64,000 bases of DNA, taken from contig NC_053047.1 of NCBI RefSeq assembly GCF_003473485.1, positions 14,100,001 to 14,164,000 on the forward strand, in the 5' to 3' direction. Within the stretch, counting starts at the first letter, position 1. Every line of letters starts with the position of its first letter. The translations under genes were made by a program, and so were the position numbers. The stretch comes from Medicago truncatula. Lineage: Eukaryota > Streptophyta > Magnoliopsida > Fabales > Fabaceae. The notes beneath the pieces were generated by a model. The model was not told the DNA's origin and made no database searches. It was given only the letters and a program-made list of their open reading frames with translations. This document shows positions 1 through 11,669 of this stretch, one piece after another.

Positions 1-979
1 CCACACCAACACGTATAATTACACGAAATTGTATGATTTTATCAAATTATTAGCGGTGTTGATGTATCAGTGTCCATGTCAAGTCTAGTGTCCGTATTCG
101 TACTTCATAATTATCACGGTCACTGTGATCTTATGGTGCTGAGATAGATGCGGCCTCAAATCGTGTAGTTGTCAGAAGACATAATTTTTTTATATAGCGG
201 TCTAGATCGCAGTCATAGACGTATTTTTAACATTGTTTACTTTGTCCACAACATATGATGATATAGAAAATGACACAAATTTGAGAATTAATTTTTTTTT
301 TTGAATCGGCTAAGTTTATTCTCTACAGGTTTGTATAAGGCACAAAATATCCACGGATGGAAAAAACGGAATACAACCGTATATAAGCAGGAGTTGTGTT
401 ATTTGAACATCCATATATGTGACAATTTTTACGACAACTAAAATTTTATAAAGGAAATGAGGTATTGACACAAAAATCAAAGCAATAGAGAAAAAAAGTA
501 AAAAAATAATCTAAGTATGAGAAAGAAAGTTATCATAAAAATTGTCAAAAATTATCAAAAATGGTATCAAAAGATCGCCTCAAAGACACAAACAACACCA
601 AAAAAAACCTACTAAAAACGACAAAGAGCCGGCCAACAAAACAAAACAACAGCCGCCCCACACAAAAGATGAGGCTGAGGTATACATACAATAAGAAAGG
701 GCCTACCTATAACATCGTGTTCTTTTTTTTCTTTTCTTTAACATCATTGAATTCTCACCTTAACTACAACCTTGATTTCATGTTACCTCTTAAAAGCCAA
801 CAACATTTACTCTTAATAGCTAAACATAGGATGAAGCACAAATATAAACATAGACAACTGCATGTATCGGTTCCGTGTCAGAAATTTGAATTTAAGTAGA
901 GGGATGACAGGTGTAATTTTGCCATTAGTGTTCCATAATGTTTGGATAATATATAAATTTAATCTCTGATAGTAACTTA
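1..979. other. Intergenic DNA resembling the spacer of the UGT pair
   Basis: No credible gene is visible. The stretch from about 140 to 900 resembles 5430-5725, the spacer between the two convergent UGT genes, in the same orientation: both carry a segment about a cytosine-rich 'cctcaaatcgtg' stretch, an 'acaagacata' stretch, and a later 'tttcatgtta...cagcaacattta' stretch. The inference is that this is the 3' flank of another UGT copy lying left of the window. An open frame at 561-899 is low-complexity Lys/Asn/Thr and is not believed. Confidence 0.45.
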
Positions 980-981
980 TA

Positions 982-1275
982 CTACCTTCGTCCCTAATTA
1001 TAAGGTTCTTTTAAAAAAATAAGAGGAATTAAGATAATGAATATTTATATTAAATGTGTTTGTAATTACTATTGTTTTTACAATTTTATCTTTTAAGAAA
1101 GAGGGTTGGCTTATGTTTTCATCATTATATTTATTGCTGATTCAAGAAAAAGATGTATAATAAATAGGGGCATGTATGTAAAGAAATAATTAATGTAGTT
1201 GGAAATAGAAAATAAGTCTTATAAAAAGGGACAAATTTTTTTTCAAAAGGATCTTATAATTAGGAACGGAGGTAG
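982..1275. mobile_element. Stowaway-type MITE
   Basis: Terminal inverted repeats starting CTACCTTCGTCCCTAATTAT at the left and its near-complement ending GGAACGGAGGTAG at the right are flanked by TA on both sides (980-981 and 1276-1277). This is the terminus and target duplication expected of Tc1/mariner-derived Stowaway elements. The 294-bp body has no coding capacity. Confidence 0.8.
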
Positions 1276-1669
1276 TAATTGTTTCGTCACAACCACAAAT
1301 AATAATCATTTTAGCACACATATAAGATAAAACTATGTATCATTTAATTATTGTTATAAAAGTATATATTATTTAAATTGTTTCTTTTTATACTTTTCCC
1401 ATTTTACAAGTGTGTGCCTAAAGGTTGTGACCAAATCCAATCACTTGCAGTAGCCGCTTCATACAGTGTTAGACAGTAGTTGATCTCGGTCTTACAAAAG
1501 TGATATTATAGTCTAGCTTTGTTTGACTAGTTTTCATACACTTTCATCTCAGCCACTTCTTTTTGATCGATCGGTGGATAGGAGTTACTCGTGATACAAT
1601 AACTACGAGGGATCTATTTCCATCTTTGGTCTAATGAATTGTGACCATGGAAGATTTACTCTGATGTTT

Positions 1670-1801
1670 GGGTGACATAGAATTTATGACATTAGTCAAT
1701 CACAATGTGACAAGTGGTTTTGTTTTTTCTTTATCTCTCTTATAAGGATTGTGACATTGTGATTAGTCAATGTCGCTAATATCACCAATTCTATGTAACC
1801 C
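1670..1801. repeat. Foldback inverted repeat, MITE-like
   Basis: The ends GGGTGACATAGAATT and AATTCTATGTAACCC are near-perfect inverted repeats, and the complementarity continues inwards for about 40 bp on each side with a small indel. No clear target-site duplication was found, so the transposon class is open. Confidence 0.55.
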
Positions 1802-1856
1802 AATTGCTACCTCAGTCCTTAGTAAGTTTTACTTAGGTATGTATTAGGAAAAAAAA

Positions 1857-2353
1857 GGGTTAAATATATTTTTGATCCTTATAAATATATCAACTTTTCG
1901 TTTTAGTCCCTCTGAAATTTTCCTTCAACTTCTAGTCACTACAAAATTTCAGTCACTACTTTTAGTCTTTATTTTTAAGTTATTTTTTGTATTTTTTAAT
2001 GAAATTGTGCAGAAATGTATAGAATATTGTAAAAAAAATTCACAAAAAAAGTAGGAATTTTTTAAAAAAACACAAATTTAATATGAATTTTTAACCGTAA
2101 CAAATGTAAAAATTCATATTAAATTTATGTTATGTTAAAAAATTCTAGTTTTTTTAGGGAGAGATTCTTATAATATTATAAATTTTTCTGCAAAATTTTA
2201 TTTAAAAGTATGAATTCTACATAAGTTTATTTTAAAAGAGGCACCAAAAGTAGTGATTGAAAATTTTATAGGACTAAAGGTTGAAGGAAAAGTTTAGAGG
2301 AATTAAAATAAAAAGTTGGTATATTTATAGGGATCAAAAAATATATTTAATCC
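1857..2353. mobile_element. Non-autonomous TIR element, Mutator-like
   Basis: About 110 bp at the left (GGGTTAAATATATTTTTGAT...) is repeated inverted at the right (...ATATATTTAATCC). Both arms contain the diagnostic 'tttagtccctc' and 'gatccttataaatat' phrases. The element sits in an A-rich target, so the target duplication cannot be read safely. A related but partial arm is seen near 53290-53400. Confidence 0.65.
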
Positions 2354-2384
2354 AAAAAATAATAAATTAAATATTTGTATAAAG

Positions 2385-2550
2385 TGACTTACCTATGGCT
2401 CGGATTCATAGAATGTACCGGCAAAAACCCAATCTGCTATATCAGTGGTTAAAAATTGATTTCAAAGAATGTCAAAGTATTTTAGATTAGTTTCAAATTT
2501 ATACAAACAAAATGACAAATCCGCAGCTTCAAGCTTAGGAAATCAATTTA
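2385..2550 (-). pseudogene. Decayed exon-1 fragment of a UGT74-like glycosyltransferase
   Basis: Read on the minus strand this matches the last 50 or so codons of exon 1 of the intact UGT at 5815-7997. The conceptual peptide contains PKLEAADL, a YFDIL motif, an ADWV stretch, TFYESEP, and then the GTAAGT donor at the same codon as in the intact genes. In-frame stops and substitutions (for example Leu-Glu-Pro-Glu has become Ser-Glu-Pro-stop) show it is dead. No exon 2 is found downstream, where the 1857-2353 element now sits. It faces the same way as the UGT at 5815-7997, consistent with an old duplication of the convergent pair. Confidence 0.75.
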
Positions 2551-3287
2551 TGATTATGCAGTGAACATAACAGAAACTCAGCAAAACCAAGGTAATGAAT
2601 CTCATTCAGAAATTTTGTAATCCACATTATACATTGAATAATGCATTGTGTCACTATTGTTAGTCATAGCTTTGCTCTAGAAAATTGTAATATTATGAGC
2701 TTACAGTGATTTTTGATAAAACTAATTCAAGTAACTTATAATTTATCATCTTTTATCTATCCGATGTGAGACTTGAGTTTTTCCCAATACACCCCGTCAC
2801 TCCAACACTCATTTTGGGCTTAGTGCGTGGATAGATAAGTGACCCTTGAATTCGACAAGCTCTAATACCATCTTGTAATGGAAATCATCGTTGGTTCTAA
2901 TACAACCACACAAAACTGACTTATGAGGTGATGATTGCCCCACTGATAAACAAATGTTTAGACCATATTGGTTATAATACCAATGTAATATTACTTGAAA
3001 AACTAACTATTAATTAAATATACATTTCTTTATGTCATTTCATATTTATTAACTACTTCAACCACTAATTTTATCAAATACTACAATTCTATCAGCTAAC
3101 TTATCTACTATCAACTATAAATTAACTTATAAGTCATCCGCTATAAACTAACTTATCAATTATCCGCTATTTTTTACTAACCAGAGCCACTGTGTCCAAG
3201 CGCAATTGTTTGTTTTGTGGATGTATATGTATATGTAACTAAAGTACATAGATGTATTTTATTAGGAATAAGAAGAAAATAAGAGAG
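2551..3287. other. UGT upstream region with transposon scraps
   Basis: About 2750-2960 resembles LTR/TRIM-type DNA ('gatgtgagacttgag', 'caatacaccccgtcac', then 'ctctaataccatcttgtaa'). About 2990-3189 ends in ACTAACCAGAGCC, the complement of the PIF/Harbinger-type terminus GGCTCTGTTTGGT seen at 53074, so it is probably the right half of such an element. It ends about 100 bp before the UGT start codon and must form part of the upstream region. No clear TATA box was identified. Confidence 0.4.
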
Positions 3288-5307
3288 ATGGAAAAGGAGA
3301 GGAAAAACCATGTAGCTCACTGTCTGATCTTACCTTATCCAGCACAAGGACATATGAATCCTATGATTCAATTCTCAAAGCGTTTGATAGAGAAAGGAGT
3401 AAAGGTTACATTGATAACTGTTTATTCATATTGGAAGACTATCAAAAACAAAAATCTTTCTTCAAATATTGAAGTTGAGAGCATCTCAGATGGCTACGAT
3501 GACGGAGGGTATGAATCGGCAAAGAGCTTTGACGTTTACATACAGACCTTCTGGAGAGTTGGATCACAAACTCTATGTGAGCTTCTTCATAAGCTTTCTA
3601 GCTCAAAAACCCCACCAAATTGCGTTATCTTTGATGCATTTATGCCTTGGGCTCTTGATGTTGCCAAGAATTTTGGGCTACTTGGTGTTCCATTTTTCAC
3701 TCAATCTTGTTCTGTTAATAGCATATACTTTCATACTCATCAGAAGTTGATTGAATTGCCAATTTCACAATCTGAGTATTTGTTACCTGGATTGCCAAAA
3801 CTTGCTCAAGGGGATTTGCCTTCTTTCTTGTATAAATATGGATCCTATCCAATTATATTTGACGTAGTTGTGAATCAATTTTCCAACATTGGTAAAGCAG
3901 ATTGGATTCTTGCAAACACATTCTATGAACTCGAACCAGAGGTATGTCGCTTAAATAAAATAACTGAAATGTCATTCTATACTTTAATATGTTCAGTTTT
4001 GCTTATCTATTGGAATGTAATTTTGGCAAGGTTTTATTCTGCGATAAGATCTTTAATATTGCGAAGAGTTGCTACTAACATGGCTTCAAATGTAATTGTA
4101 CAGCAGCAACCAACAGAAATATAGTATTAGATGATTGATTAGTGAGTTAATTACAACTCCCTTTGTTAGTGGTTGTTAATAAATAGTTATAAGTTAATCC
4201 TCCATAAGTTCAACTTCCTTAGGTATATATTTTTTTATGGTTGAGAAAAGTTATCCACTTACTATGAAGCATGGACACGATACGACGTGTCGATATGTAT
4301 CGAGGACCATACGGTTTGAAATTTCAAGTATCCGTGCTTCACAGATTACAGGCTTCACAAGTTCTTTATATAGAGTATCATATATTTCTTTTCATAAACT
4401 TTCTCAATCAATTGAATATGTTTCTTTTATACGAAGCGTCATAAGTATCAGCACACTATCTTTCTGGGGAATTTGGTTTGGAACAATGACACTCTTTGAT
4501 TTCTAACCACCGCGGACGGTTTTTAATTTCTTGGTAGTCTTCTATTTTTATTGATTATGAATATAATCTTAAATGAATTTGATTTAGGTGGTGGATTGGT
4601 TGAGTAAGATTTGGCCATTAAAGACAATCGGACCATCAGTGCCATCTTCGCATTTGGATAAAAGAATCAAAGATGACAAAGAATATGGTGTTAGCGTTTC
4701 AGATCCAAATACAGAATCTAGCATCAAATGGCTGAACGAGAAACCAAAACGGTCTGTTGTGTACGTCTCATTTGGGAGCAATGCTCGTCTTAGTGAAGAG
4801 CAAATAGAAGAACTAGCTTTGGGATTAAACGATAGTGAAAAATATTTCTTATGGGTTGTTAGAGAATCTGAACAAGTTAAGCTTCCAAAAGGGTTTGAAG
4901 AAACATCGAAGAATGGTTTAATAGTGACATGGTGTCCACAATTAGAAGTGTTAACACATGAAGCTGTGGCATGTTTTGTGACACACTGTGGTTGGAACTC
5001 GACGTTGGAAGCTTTGAGCATTGGTGTACCATTGATTGCAATGCCGCTTTGGACCGATCAAGCTACGAATGCAAAGTTTATTGCTGATGTGTGGAAAATG
5101 GGAGTTAGAGCTGTTGCTGATGAGAAAGAGATTGTTAGAAGTGAAACAATTAAGAATTGTATAAAGGAAATAATTGAGACTGAAAAAGGAAATGAAATTA
5201 AGAAAAATGCTTTGAAATGGAAGAATTTGGCTAAGAGTTCTGTTGATGAGGGTGGAAGATCTGATAAGAATATAGAAGAATTTGTGGCTGCTTTGACTCA
5301 ATATTGA
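3288..5307 (+). CDS. UDP-glycosyltransferase, UGT74 type (copy 1)
   Basis: Two exons, 3288-3941 and 4588-5307, joined in phase 0 at GAG|GTATGT...TTTAG|GTG, giving 457 aa. The start is the ATG at 3288 rather than the in-frame ATG at 3252, because it aligns with the starts of the other two UGTs and puts the catalytic histidine at residue 22 in all three. Visible: N-terminal sugar-acceptor fold beginning LPYPAQGHMNPM, His22, activating Asp116 (CVIFDAF), the LEPE|VVDW junction, and a 44-residue PSPG donor box at W333-Q376 containing HCGWNS and ending in Gln, which in this family favours UDP-glucose. UGT74 enzymes are cytosolic and add glucose to carboxylic acids or other small aglycones (auxin, salicylate, triterpene acids). 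The acceptor here cannot be read from sequence. Convergent with the UGT at 5815-7997. No lesions seen. Confidence 0.93.
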
Positions 5308-5814
5308 GATGTACTATAAAAGCTACTTCCTAAATAAGCTGATTTAATGCACTATCAGTGTAAAACTGTAACAGATCACAACAATCTATATGTGACTTTT
5401 ATAATAGTTATGATAAAAGGCAATCTGTTTTTTCGCGACCTCAAATCGTGCAGTTTTCACAAGACATACAATTTTTTTTTTACTGTCTAGATCAGACTCA
5501 CAGTCGCAGGCGTTTTACATATTTCATACCATAAAATTATTTCCTTAACTTCAAAATTCAACCTTCGTTTCATGTTAACAGACATAGCCAGCAACATTTA
5601 TTTCTAACAGACATAGATAGTAACTCCTAAACTCAAACATAATACTAACACTAACATGTCGACACCGATAGTAACTTGACAAAATGGAATGACCAAGGGT
5701 AACGACAGGTATATAAGTGTCATGTCAGACATCAGCTGCTCCTTCCATCTAAAGCATCAATGTTATATATGACATAGCATATCATAATTTGAAGAAACAT
5801 GTACACTATCTTTA
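5308..5814. other. Spacer between convergent UGT genes
   Basis: This 507-bp stretch should hold both 3' UTRs and polyadenylation sites. No gene or transposon terminus was seen. Part of it (5430-5725) resembles the left edge of the window. Confidence 0.6.
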
Positions 5815-7997
5815 CTAGAACTTCTTCCTTCTGAGCATCAATTCATTCACAAACTCAACAATATTCTTATCAGAACTTCCACCCTCATCAACTGATTTCT
5901 TCGACACATTCTTCCATTTGATAGCATTATTTTTCAATTCATTTCCCTTTTCTGTCTCCATTATTTCCCTTATACAATCTTCAATACTTTCTCTTCTAAC
6001 CACCCCTTTCTCATCACCAACACCTTTAACAGCAATTTTCCATACATCAACAATAAACTTTGCATTTGTAATTTGATCAGTCCAAATTGGCATCGCAATC
6101 ATCGGAACTCCTAAACTCAAAGCTTCCAATGTTGAATTCCAACCACAATGTGTTACAAAACATCCAACAGCTTCATGTGCAAACACTTCTAGTTGTTGAC
6201 ACCATGTCACTATCAAACCTTTCTCTAATGTTTCCGAAAATCCCTTCGGAATTTTACTTTTTTCAGATTCTCTAACAACCCATATAAAAAATCTGCCACA
6301 GTTTTTCAAACCATAAGCTATTTCCTCAGTTTGGTCTTCACTAAGACTTGACCTGCTTCCGAACGATACATACACAACTGAACCTTTTGGTTTATCATCT
6401 AACCATTTGATGCAAGATTCAGAATTTGGATTAAAGATGTTAATACCATAGTCATTGTCATCTTGGATCCTTCTGTCTAAAAACATGGATGGAACACATG
6501 GTCCTATTGTCTTCAATGACCAAATCTTCTTAAGCCAATCTACAACCTATAAATCAAATCTCATTCACATTTCAATCATCAATATCTAAACAAATACTAA
6601 TAAAAACATTCAACTAAAATTAAGGGCATTTTTTTATAAATGAAAATACTATGTTATCAAAATTTAGAGTTTGACATCAAATATTTTTATGTATCGGGTA
6701 CGGCGATTGGTGCCTCCTTTAATCGCAATTTTAGATGATATCAAAAATTACAGTGTTTTAAAAGCCAGATCGAAAAGGATGGCTCAACTGGCTAAACTGT
6801 GAATCGGAACTGTATGCTTTGATTATTTTAGCATATCAATTCTGGTTTCGCTCCGGTTTAAAGTCATTATATAATGACTTGGTGGTCTAGCCGAATTGAT
6901 GTTCAGTTCGATTTTTAAAACATTGTAAAATTGCGACACATCTGCAATGTATAATCTTGTATAACCAAATGGTTTGACACTATATATTGATTAATGCACT
7001 TAGATTAATACAAGAGTTTAATCCCAGATTATAACCATCTTTCAACAAAAAAAAATTATGTTTCCCATGAGTTTACTCTATTGGAGGTTATCCTATTTGA
7101 GGCATTGTCGGGTACTAAATTTGGACACTTCTACAACCAGGATTCGAACATTAGTTTGCCAAACTGTAGGAGTCTAACCTCTTCCGCTAGACTCAACCGT
7201 CGTTGGTATTATTTACTCAAGTTTTATTTATGTTGCAATCTGCAAGTGAACTCAAAATTAACATAATCTCTTTCTTCTACAATGATCAGTAAACACAAAA
7301 AAAAAATAAAAAATAATAATTAAACATTGTATGAGTGACATACCTCTGGCTCCAATTCATAAAAAGTATTAGCAAGAACCCAATCAACTTGATCAATCAT
7401 TGAAAATTGGTTAGTCAAAATATCAAAGTAACCAGGATGAGTTCCATATTTATACAAAAAAGAAGGCAAATCAGCAGCTTCAAGCTTAGGCAATCCAGGT
7501 AACACAATTTCTTTCTCCAACAAAGGTAAATCCAACCATCCCTTAAAAGCATGAAAATTTATACTATTAACACAACAAGCTTGAGTTAAAAAAACAGCAA
7601 CATATAGTTCAAATTCTTTAGCTACATCAACCACCCAAGGCAAGAAAGCATCATGAATAACACAATCTATAGAGTTGTTTGATTTTGTTAACTTGTGAAG
7701 AAGTTGAGTTAGAGTTTGTGATCCGGTTCGACGAAAGGTTTCTATGTATGTCTCGATGTTTTTTGCGGCGGTTAGACCACCATCGTCGAAACCATCTGAG
7801 ATGGTTTCGAATTCGATGGAAGTGTTTAGGTTTATGGTTTTGAAGGTTTTGGAAGATGATATGGTGTTTACTAGTGTGACTTTTAGTCCTTTTTGGAGTA
7901 AACGTTTTGAGAATTGAAGCATTGGGTTTATGTGACCTTGTGTTGGATATGGAATGATTAAACAGTGAGGTATTTGGTTTTTTATTTCTTTCTCCAT
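5815..7997 (-). CDS. UDP-glycosyltransferase, UGT74 type (copy 2)
   Basis: Exon 1 is 7997-7344 and exon 2 is 6546-5815, joined in phase 0 at GAG|GTATGT...TATAG|GTT, giving 461 aa. His22 lies in PYPTQGHINPM, Asp116 in CVIHDAF, and the 44-residue PSPG box spans W333-Q376 with HCGWNS and terminal Gln. The box reads WCQQ where most members have WCPQ or WCSQ. The protein aligns without gaps to copy 1 over the first 218 residues, so these are recent paralogues. The intron (797 bp) has SINE-like text around 7040-7200 ('aggattcgaac'), not resolved further. A 180-bp MITE-like insert lies 80-260 bp upstream of the start and would be in the promoter. The exact substrate is unknown; the intact frame and splice sites argue for function. 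Confidence 0.92.
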
Positions 7998-8080
7998 TTC
8001 TTAGTCTTTTCTGTGTTGAGTTCTGTTTTCTGTGTTTGCTTTTTAGAGAATTCAATCAAATACACCATCTGTGTTTTGAG

Positions 8081-8255
8081 CTCTTATACATAAACCATCT
8101 TAGATGACATGCACCCTTTTACACCATACACATTTGTGATACGTGGTAAAAACATTGAAAGAAGAGATGAAAACGGGTGATGATATGATATAAAATTACT
8201 AAAATATCTCTAACACATGGGGTGTACATAAGTAATGTATGAAAAATGATCTCTA
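8081..8255. mobile_element. MITE-like insert in the UGT copy 2 promoter
   Basis: The sequence is alignable end to end with 46148-46338 downstream of the first oxidoreductase. Both have 'gtgatacgtgg'/'gacacgtgg' near the left and 'aaaatatc(t/c)ctaa(c/t)acatgg' with 'ggtgtac' near the right. The boundaries are approximate and no target duplication was resolved. Confidence 0.45.
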
Positions 8256-8388
8256 CCTATCTTTTTCCTGTGTTTTTCTCTTCTTTTTATAAAGAGCATC
8301 TGAAATAGTAATAGTAGATTAATGTTAAAGAATTTTTTTAAGGTAACTTTTTAGATACTTTGTAATTTAGTTGGATATGAGTACTATA

Positions 8389-9069
8389 TCTATATTATGT
8401 ACTATATATACCATCCTCTATATCTCTTTTGGGTTGGTTTTTGTTTTCACTTTTTTGGGTTGATTTTTTCTCTTTTTAATAATGTCCTCAATTTTCAATA
8501 CAAATAATATAGGTAACAAATAGATAAGAATAAATTTAAATATTAAAATAAATATGTAACAAAAACAAACTTCTAGTTTTTTTTTTTTTTTTTTATCATT
8601 TAAAAGATGTAACAAACTAGATGAGTGTGTATATACTTACTATTTCATTATTTCAATTATACTTTTAAACAATTTTTTTTTCTATAATAAAGATTGTTAT
8701 TGGTGTCATTAAAAAAATATTTTTTTTTCTTTATTATTTAAAAAATGTAACAAACTAGATGAGTGTATATATACTTACTTTTTCATTATTCCAATTATAC
8801 CCTTAAAAAAAACTTTTTCTATAATAAATATTGTTGTTGGTTTTATTAAAAATAAATAAGAATTTAGACTATATTTTTTTGTTATATTGTTGGTTTCATT
8901 AAAATAGTAAATTATGATTAGTTTGATTTATTATAATCCGAAAGCAATTTTTTTTTAATTTTAATCAAAATTAAAATTTTCATAAAAAAAACATCATTTA
9001 TAATTTTCAAATGTTAGCGCAACAAAAAGAGTGGCAAGACGGGCACGTGAGTGCCCGTCTTTTCCCTAG
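8389..9069 (+). mobile_element. Small Helitron
   Basis: The right end has a perfect 11-bp stem with a 4-nt loop (9036-9061, AAGACGGGCAC / GTGCCCGTCTT), then a short spacer and CTAG at 9066-9069 followed by T. This is the hallmark Helitron 3' end. A matching 5' end TCTATATTATGT begins at 8389 directly after an A, giving the expected A|T insertion site. The interior holds a direct duplication (about 8605-8720 and 8746-8855, 'aacaaactagatgagtgt') and poly-T tracts but no gene. The 3' end is strong; the 5' end is a best guess. Confidence 0.65.
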
Positions 9070-9097
9070 TAAATATTAAAAAAAAAAAAGAATGTTG

Positions 9098-9172
9098 TTC
9101 CTATAAAGTTTAGCTCAATTGATAGAGATATTGCATATTATATGCAGGAACCAGGATTCGAACCCCAGACCC
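9098..9172 (+). mobile_element. tRNA-derived SINE fragment
   Basis: A polymerase III A-box-like stretch (TTTAGCTCAATTGATAGAG) and B box (AGGATTCGAACCCC) are about 35 bp apart with the same middle, 'atattgcatattatatgca', as the SINE at 35825-35967. The 3' tail is missing and the copy abuts LINE-derived DNA. Confidence 0.55.
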
Positions 9173-9720
9173 TCTATTTTGTTTTTAACAAGCCAAAATG
9201 AGATATATTAAAAACAATGAGACCTCATCCCACACAAGGTGTGCAAAGATAAAAGCACCCAAAAAGTTACTGTGTCACTGATGCCAGATAATTGGGGGCA
9301 TCATAAACAAAACAACGAAAATAATTACAAGTGGACACCCATACACACGAGCGGATGTTTCCACCATTCATGAAAACTGTAACTGAATGACACCTGTTTT
9401 GATTTCATCCACAAGAAGGAATTAAGCTTTACCTTATCAATGAGAACTGACGGGTCTGAAGCCATATTTTTAAAAATACTATTATTCATTTCCTTCTAAA
9501 TAAGCCATATAACTTTGAAGAAAATGTGTGAAGAACGCGACATACCCACCATATAAGAAAACTGAATATAGTGATGTCGAAGAATATTAGAAGCAACAAA
9601 ATCTATACCAAGCCAAGTTCGAACATGATACCAGACACTGTCATAAATAGCACAACAAAGGAAGAGATGATGTGCCGTTTCTGAATGTCCGGACACTCTA
9701 CTTAATTATTTTAAAAAGGT
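9173..9720 (-). mobile_element. LINE 3' fragment with reverse-transcriptase zinc-binding domain
   Basis: The minus-strand frame at 9696-9496 reads ETAHHLFLCCAIYDSVWYHV and then an SFF-like/KVIWL stretch, the pattern of the zf-RVT domain at the C-terminus of plant LINE ORF2. The opening text 'caagccaaaatgagatat' at 9190 recurs at 52440 next to another LINE end. It is a 5'-truncated, non-functional copy. Confidence 0.6.
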
Positions 9721-10446
9721 GAATTTCTAACCATTAAACTAATTAACAAATAAATAAATACATAATTATATTAACATTTGAATTTATTATGCAATGAATT
9801 TCTATGAAAATAAGACATGACAATTGGATGATGGATACATATCAAAACAAACTCAATTGGTACCTTTGTTTTCGTCATTATTTATTTGGGTGTATATATT
9901 GTCTCAATTTTATGATCATCGGTGATATTTGGACGACTCAGATCCTCTCTGGTGGCTGAATGGTCCTATGCAATTTAATAGGATTTTCCTCCACATATAC
10001 CTGTTCTTAGATGTTTGTTACATCAGTAATTTACAAAATGAACAAATAATTTTGATTGGTGTTAATTCAGCATTACTAGATTATCCACCTTTTGTTGAAG
10101 GGTAATGTATAGTTGGTATATAAATCTCACTTATAAATTTCACTTCTGCTTTAGCTCTCTAATTCTTACATCAGTAATTCACAAAATAAATGAATGATTT
10201 TGATTTGTGTCAACTCAACATGAGTAGACTACCCACCTTTTGTTGAGGAGTAATGTAGTTGGTATATAAATTTCACTTATGCTTGAGCTCTCCAAATTGC
10301 GGTATAATTTTAATTTTGTCATTTTTTTAAGAAGTTGAAATAGGCCACCTAAATTCTCACCGGAGTGAATCGAATATCATACCTTAAGGATGAGTAAACT
10401 CCTAAGTCCCAAGCCAACACAACCAACCAACCTAAGTCATATGCAT
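9721..10446. repeat. Intergenic DNA with a 145-bp direct duplication
   Basis: About 10017-10165 and 10168-10297 are two adjacent copies of one unit: 'acatcagtaatt(t/c)acaaaat', then 'ccaccttttgttga', then 'gttggtatataaat'. No gene seen. The rest of the interval is featureless AT-rich DNA. Confidence 0.55.
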
Positions 10447-10860
10447 TTGGTGTACTCATAAAGTTCAAAGATCTTGTTAAAAAAGAGTCAAGATGTCAAA
10501 CTCAGTGTCGCATAACTAATAGTGGTGGTGAATTCAGTTATATATTCTTTAATGAATTTTGGAGCTTGCATGGTTTAAAAGAAAACTTAATCTCCATGTT
10601 TGAATGGAATCTCAAAATTAAAGAAGAAAACAATGATGAACATAGTGAGAAGCATGTTCTCTGGTAGAGATGTACCAAAGAGATTCTAGTATGAAGCTAG
10701 TCTGTGGGCCATTCATATATTGAATAAAAGTCTCTATCTATCTGTGAAAGATACGACATCTGAGGAAAGTTGGAGTGATTTGAAGTTTATTGTCTATTAG
10801 TTTAGAGTCTTAGGTTGAATAGCAGATGCATATGTACATTATGATAATAGAGTTCTCGGG
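10447..10860 (+). mobile_element. Ty1/copia integrase relic
   Basis: The conceptual translation contains FKDLVEKES, then an NSGGEFS motif, then FNEFWSLHGLKENL, the signature around the catalytic Asp-Glu region of copia integrase, followed by a decayed 'EA(S)LWAIHILN' stretch. Several stops and frameshifts. The end of this relic (from about 10760) is duplicated at 16679 onwards. Confidence 0.6.
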
Positions 10861-11669
10861 TTTGAGTTTCGCCAGCGTCCTAGAAGAATGATAACTGTAA
10901 AAGTATATTGTATTTTATCTTTGAGATTTATGGTTTTTTTCTTTGTCATGTACCGAGACACCACTCATGGTTCAATATTTTATAGATCGAACTTAAATCT
11001 TTTTTGTTCATTTAATTCACATATTATTCAAGGAATTAATCGACATAGTCTCGCAGAATATATACTTCACATTAGAAAAATTACATAAACGTATATATAA
11101 TCCAACATTTTTTTTTATGAATAATGACACGAAAATAAACTATATACTCAATTTGATACTTAATAAAACCGTAATGAACATAATAAAAAACCGTAAAGTG
11201 AAACCATTATAAAAATATAACAATAAATAAAATCTCTATTTTGTGATCGTTCATAGAAATCAACCACCAAATACCACAACAACTGTTACGGTATGAACAT
11301 AATAAGTTGTCAAAACTCTCACATCCAATCTACCCACCTCATCACTAGCATCATTTGTCGCTTCTTCACGGCACTCCGTTGATAAAAAGACAACTTTTTA
11401 AACACTTCTAATCAATCAACTTAGTCATCAAACTTAAGATAATTAAACTTGATCTCAATGTTTTACATTGATCAAGGTACAGAAAATTAGAGTGTGATAT
11501 CTTCGGTCATGCACATAAATAAGTACATATATTGTATCAAAATTCAAATAACAGAAAATAAAATGAATAATAATATTTTATTCATTTATATAATTCAATT
11601 ATTACATGTGATACAGGTTTTTCGCCAACTCTATATTATTATTGTAACCTATATAAAGATGAAAGAAAT
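10845..11669. repeat. Segmental duplication, left copy (pairs with 17285-18134)
   Basis: From 'agttctcgggtttgag' to the 3' flank of the secreted-peptide gene, this is nearly identical to 17290-18134. Open frames inside (10888-11088 and its twin at 17328-17561) are conserved only because the DNA is recently duplicated, and are not taken as genes. The left copy lacks about 500 bp of copia DNA and a short 'aagaaaaaagtatatctc' stretch present in the right copy. Confidence 0.75.

Noticed and set aside
561-899. 112-aa open frame
   Set aside because: Low-complexity, basic N-terminus and poly-Phe run; the region matches spacer DNA at 5430-5725, where no frame is kept.
4584-5301. Long minus-strand frames opposite UGT copy 1 exon 2
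   Set aside because: They are antisense shadows of the UGT coding sequence with no independent support.
10888-11088. 66-aa frame conserved with 17328-17561
   Set aside because: The identity extends through non-coding DNA on both sides, and the start and end differ between the copies, so it reflects the young duplication and not a gene.
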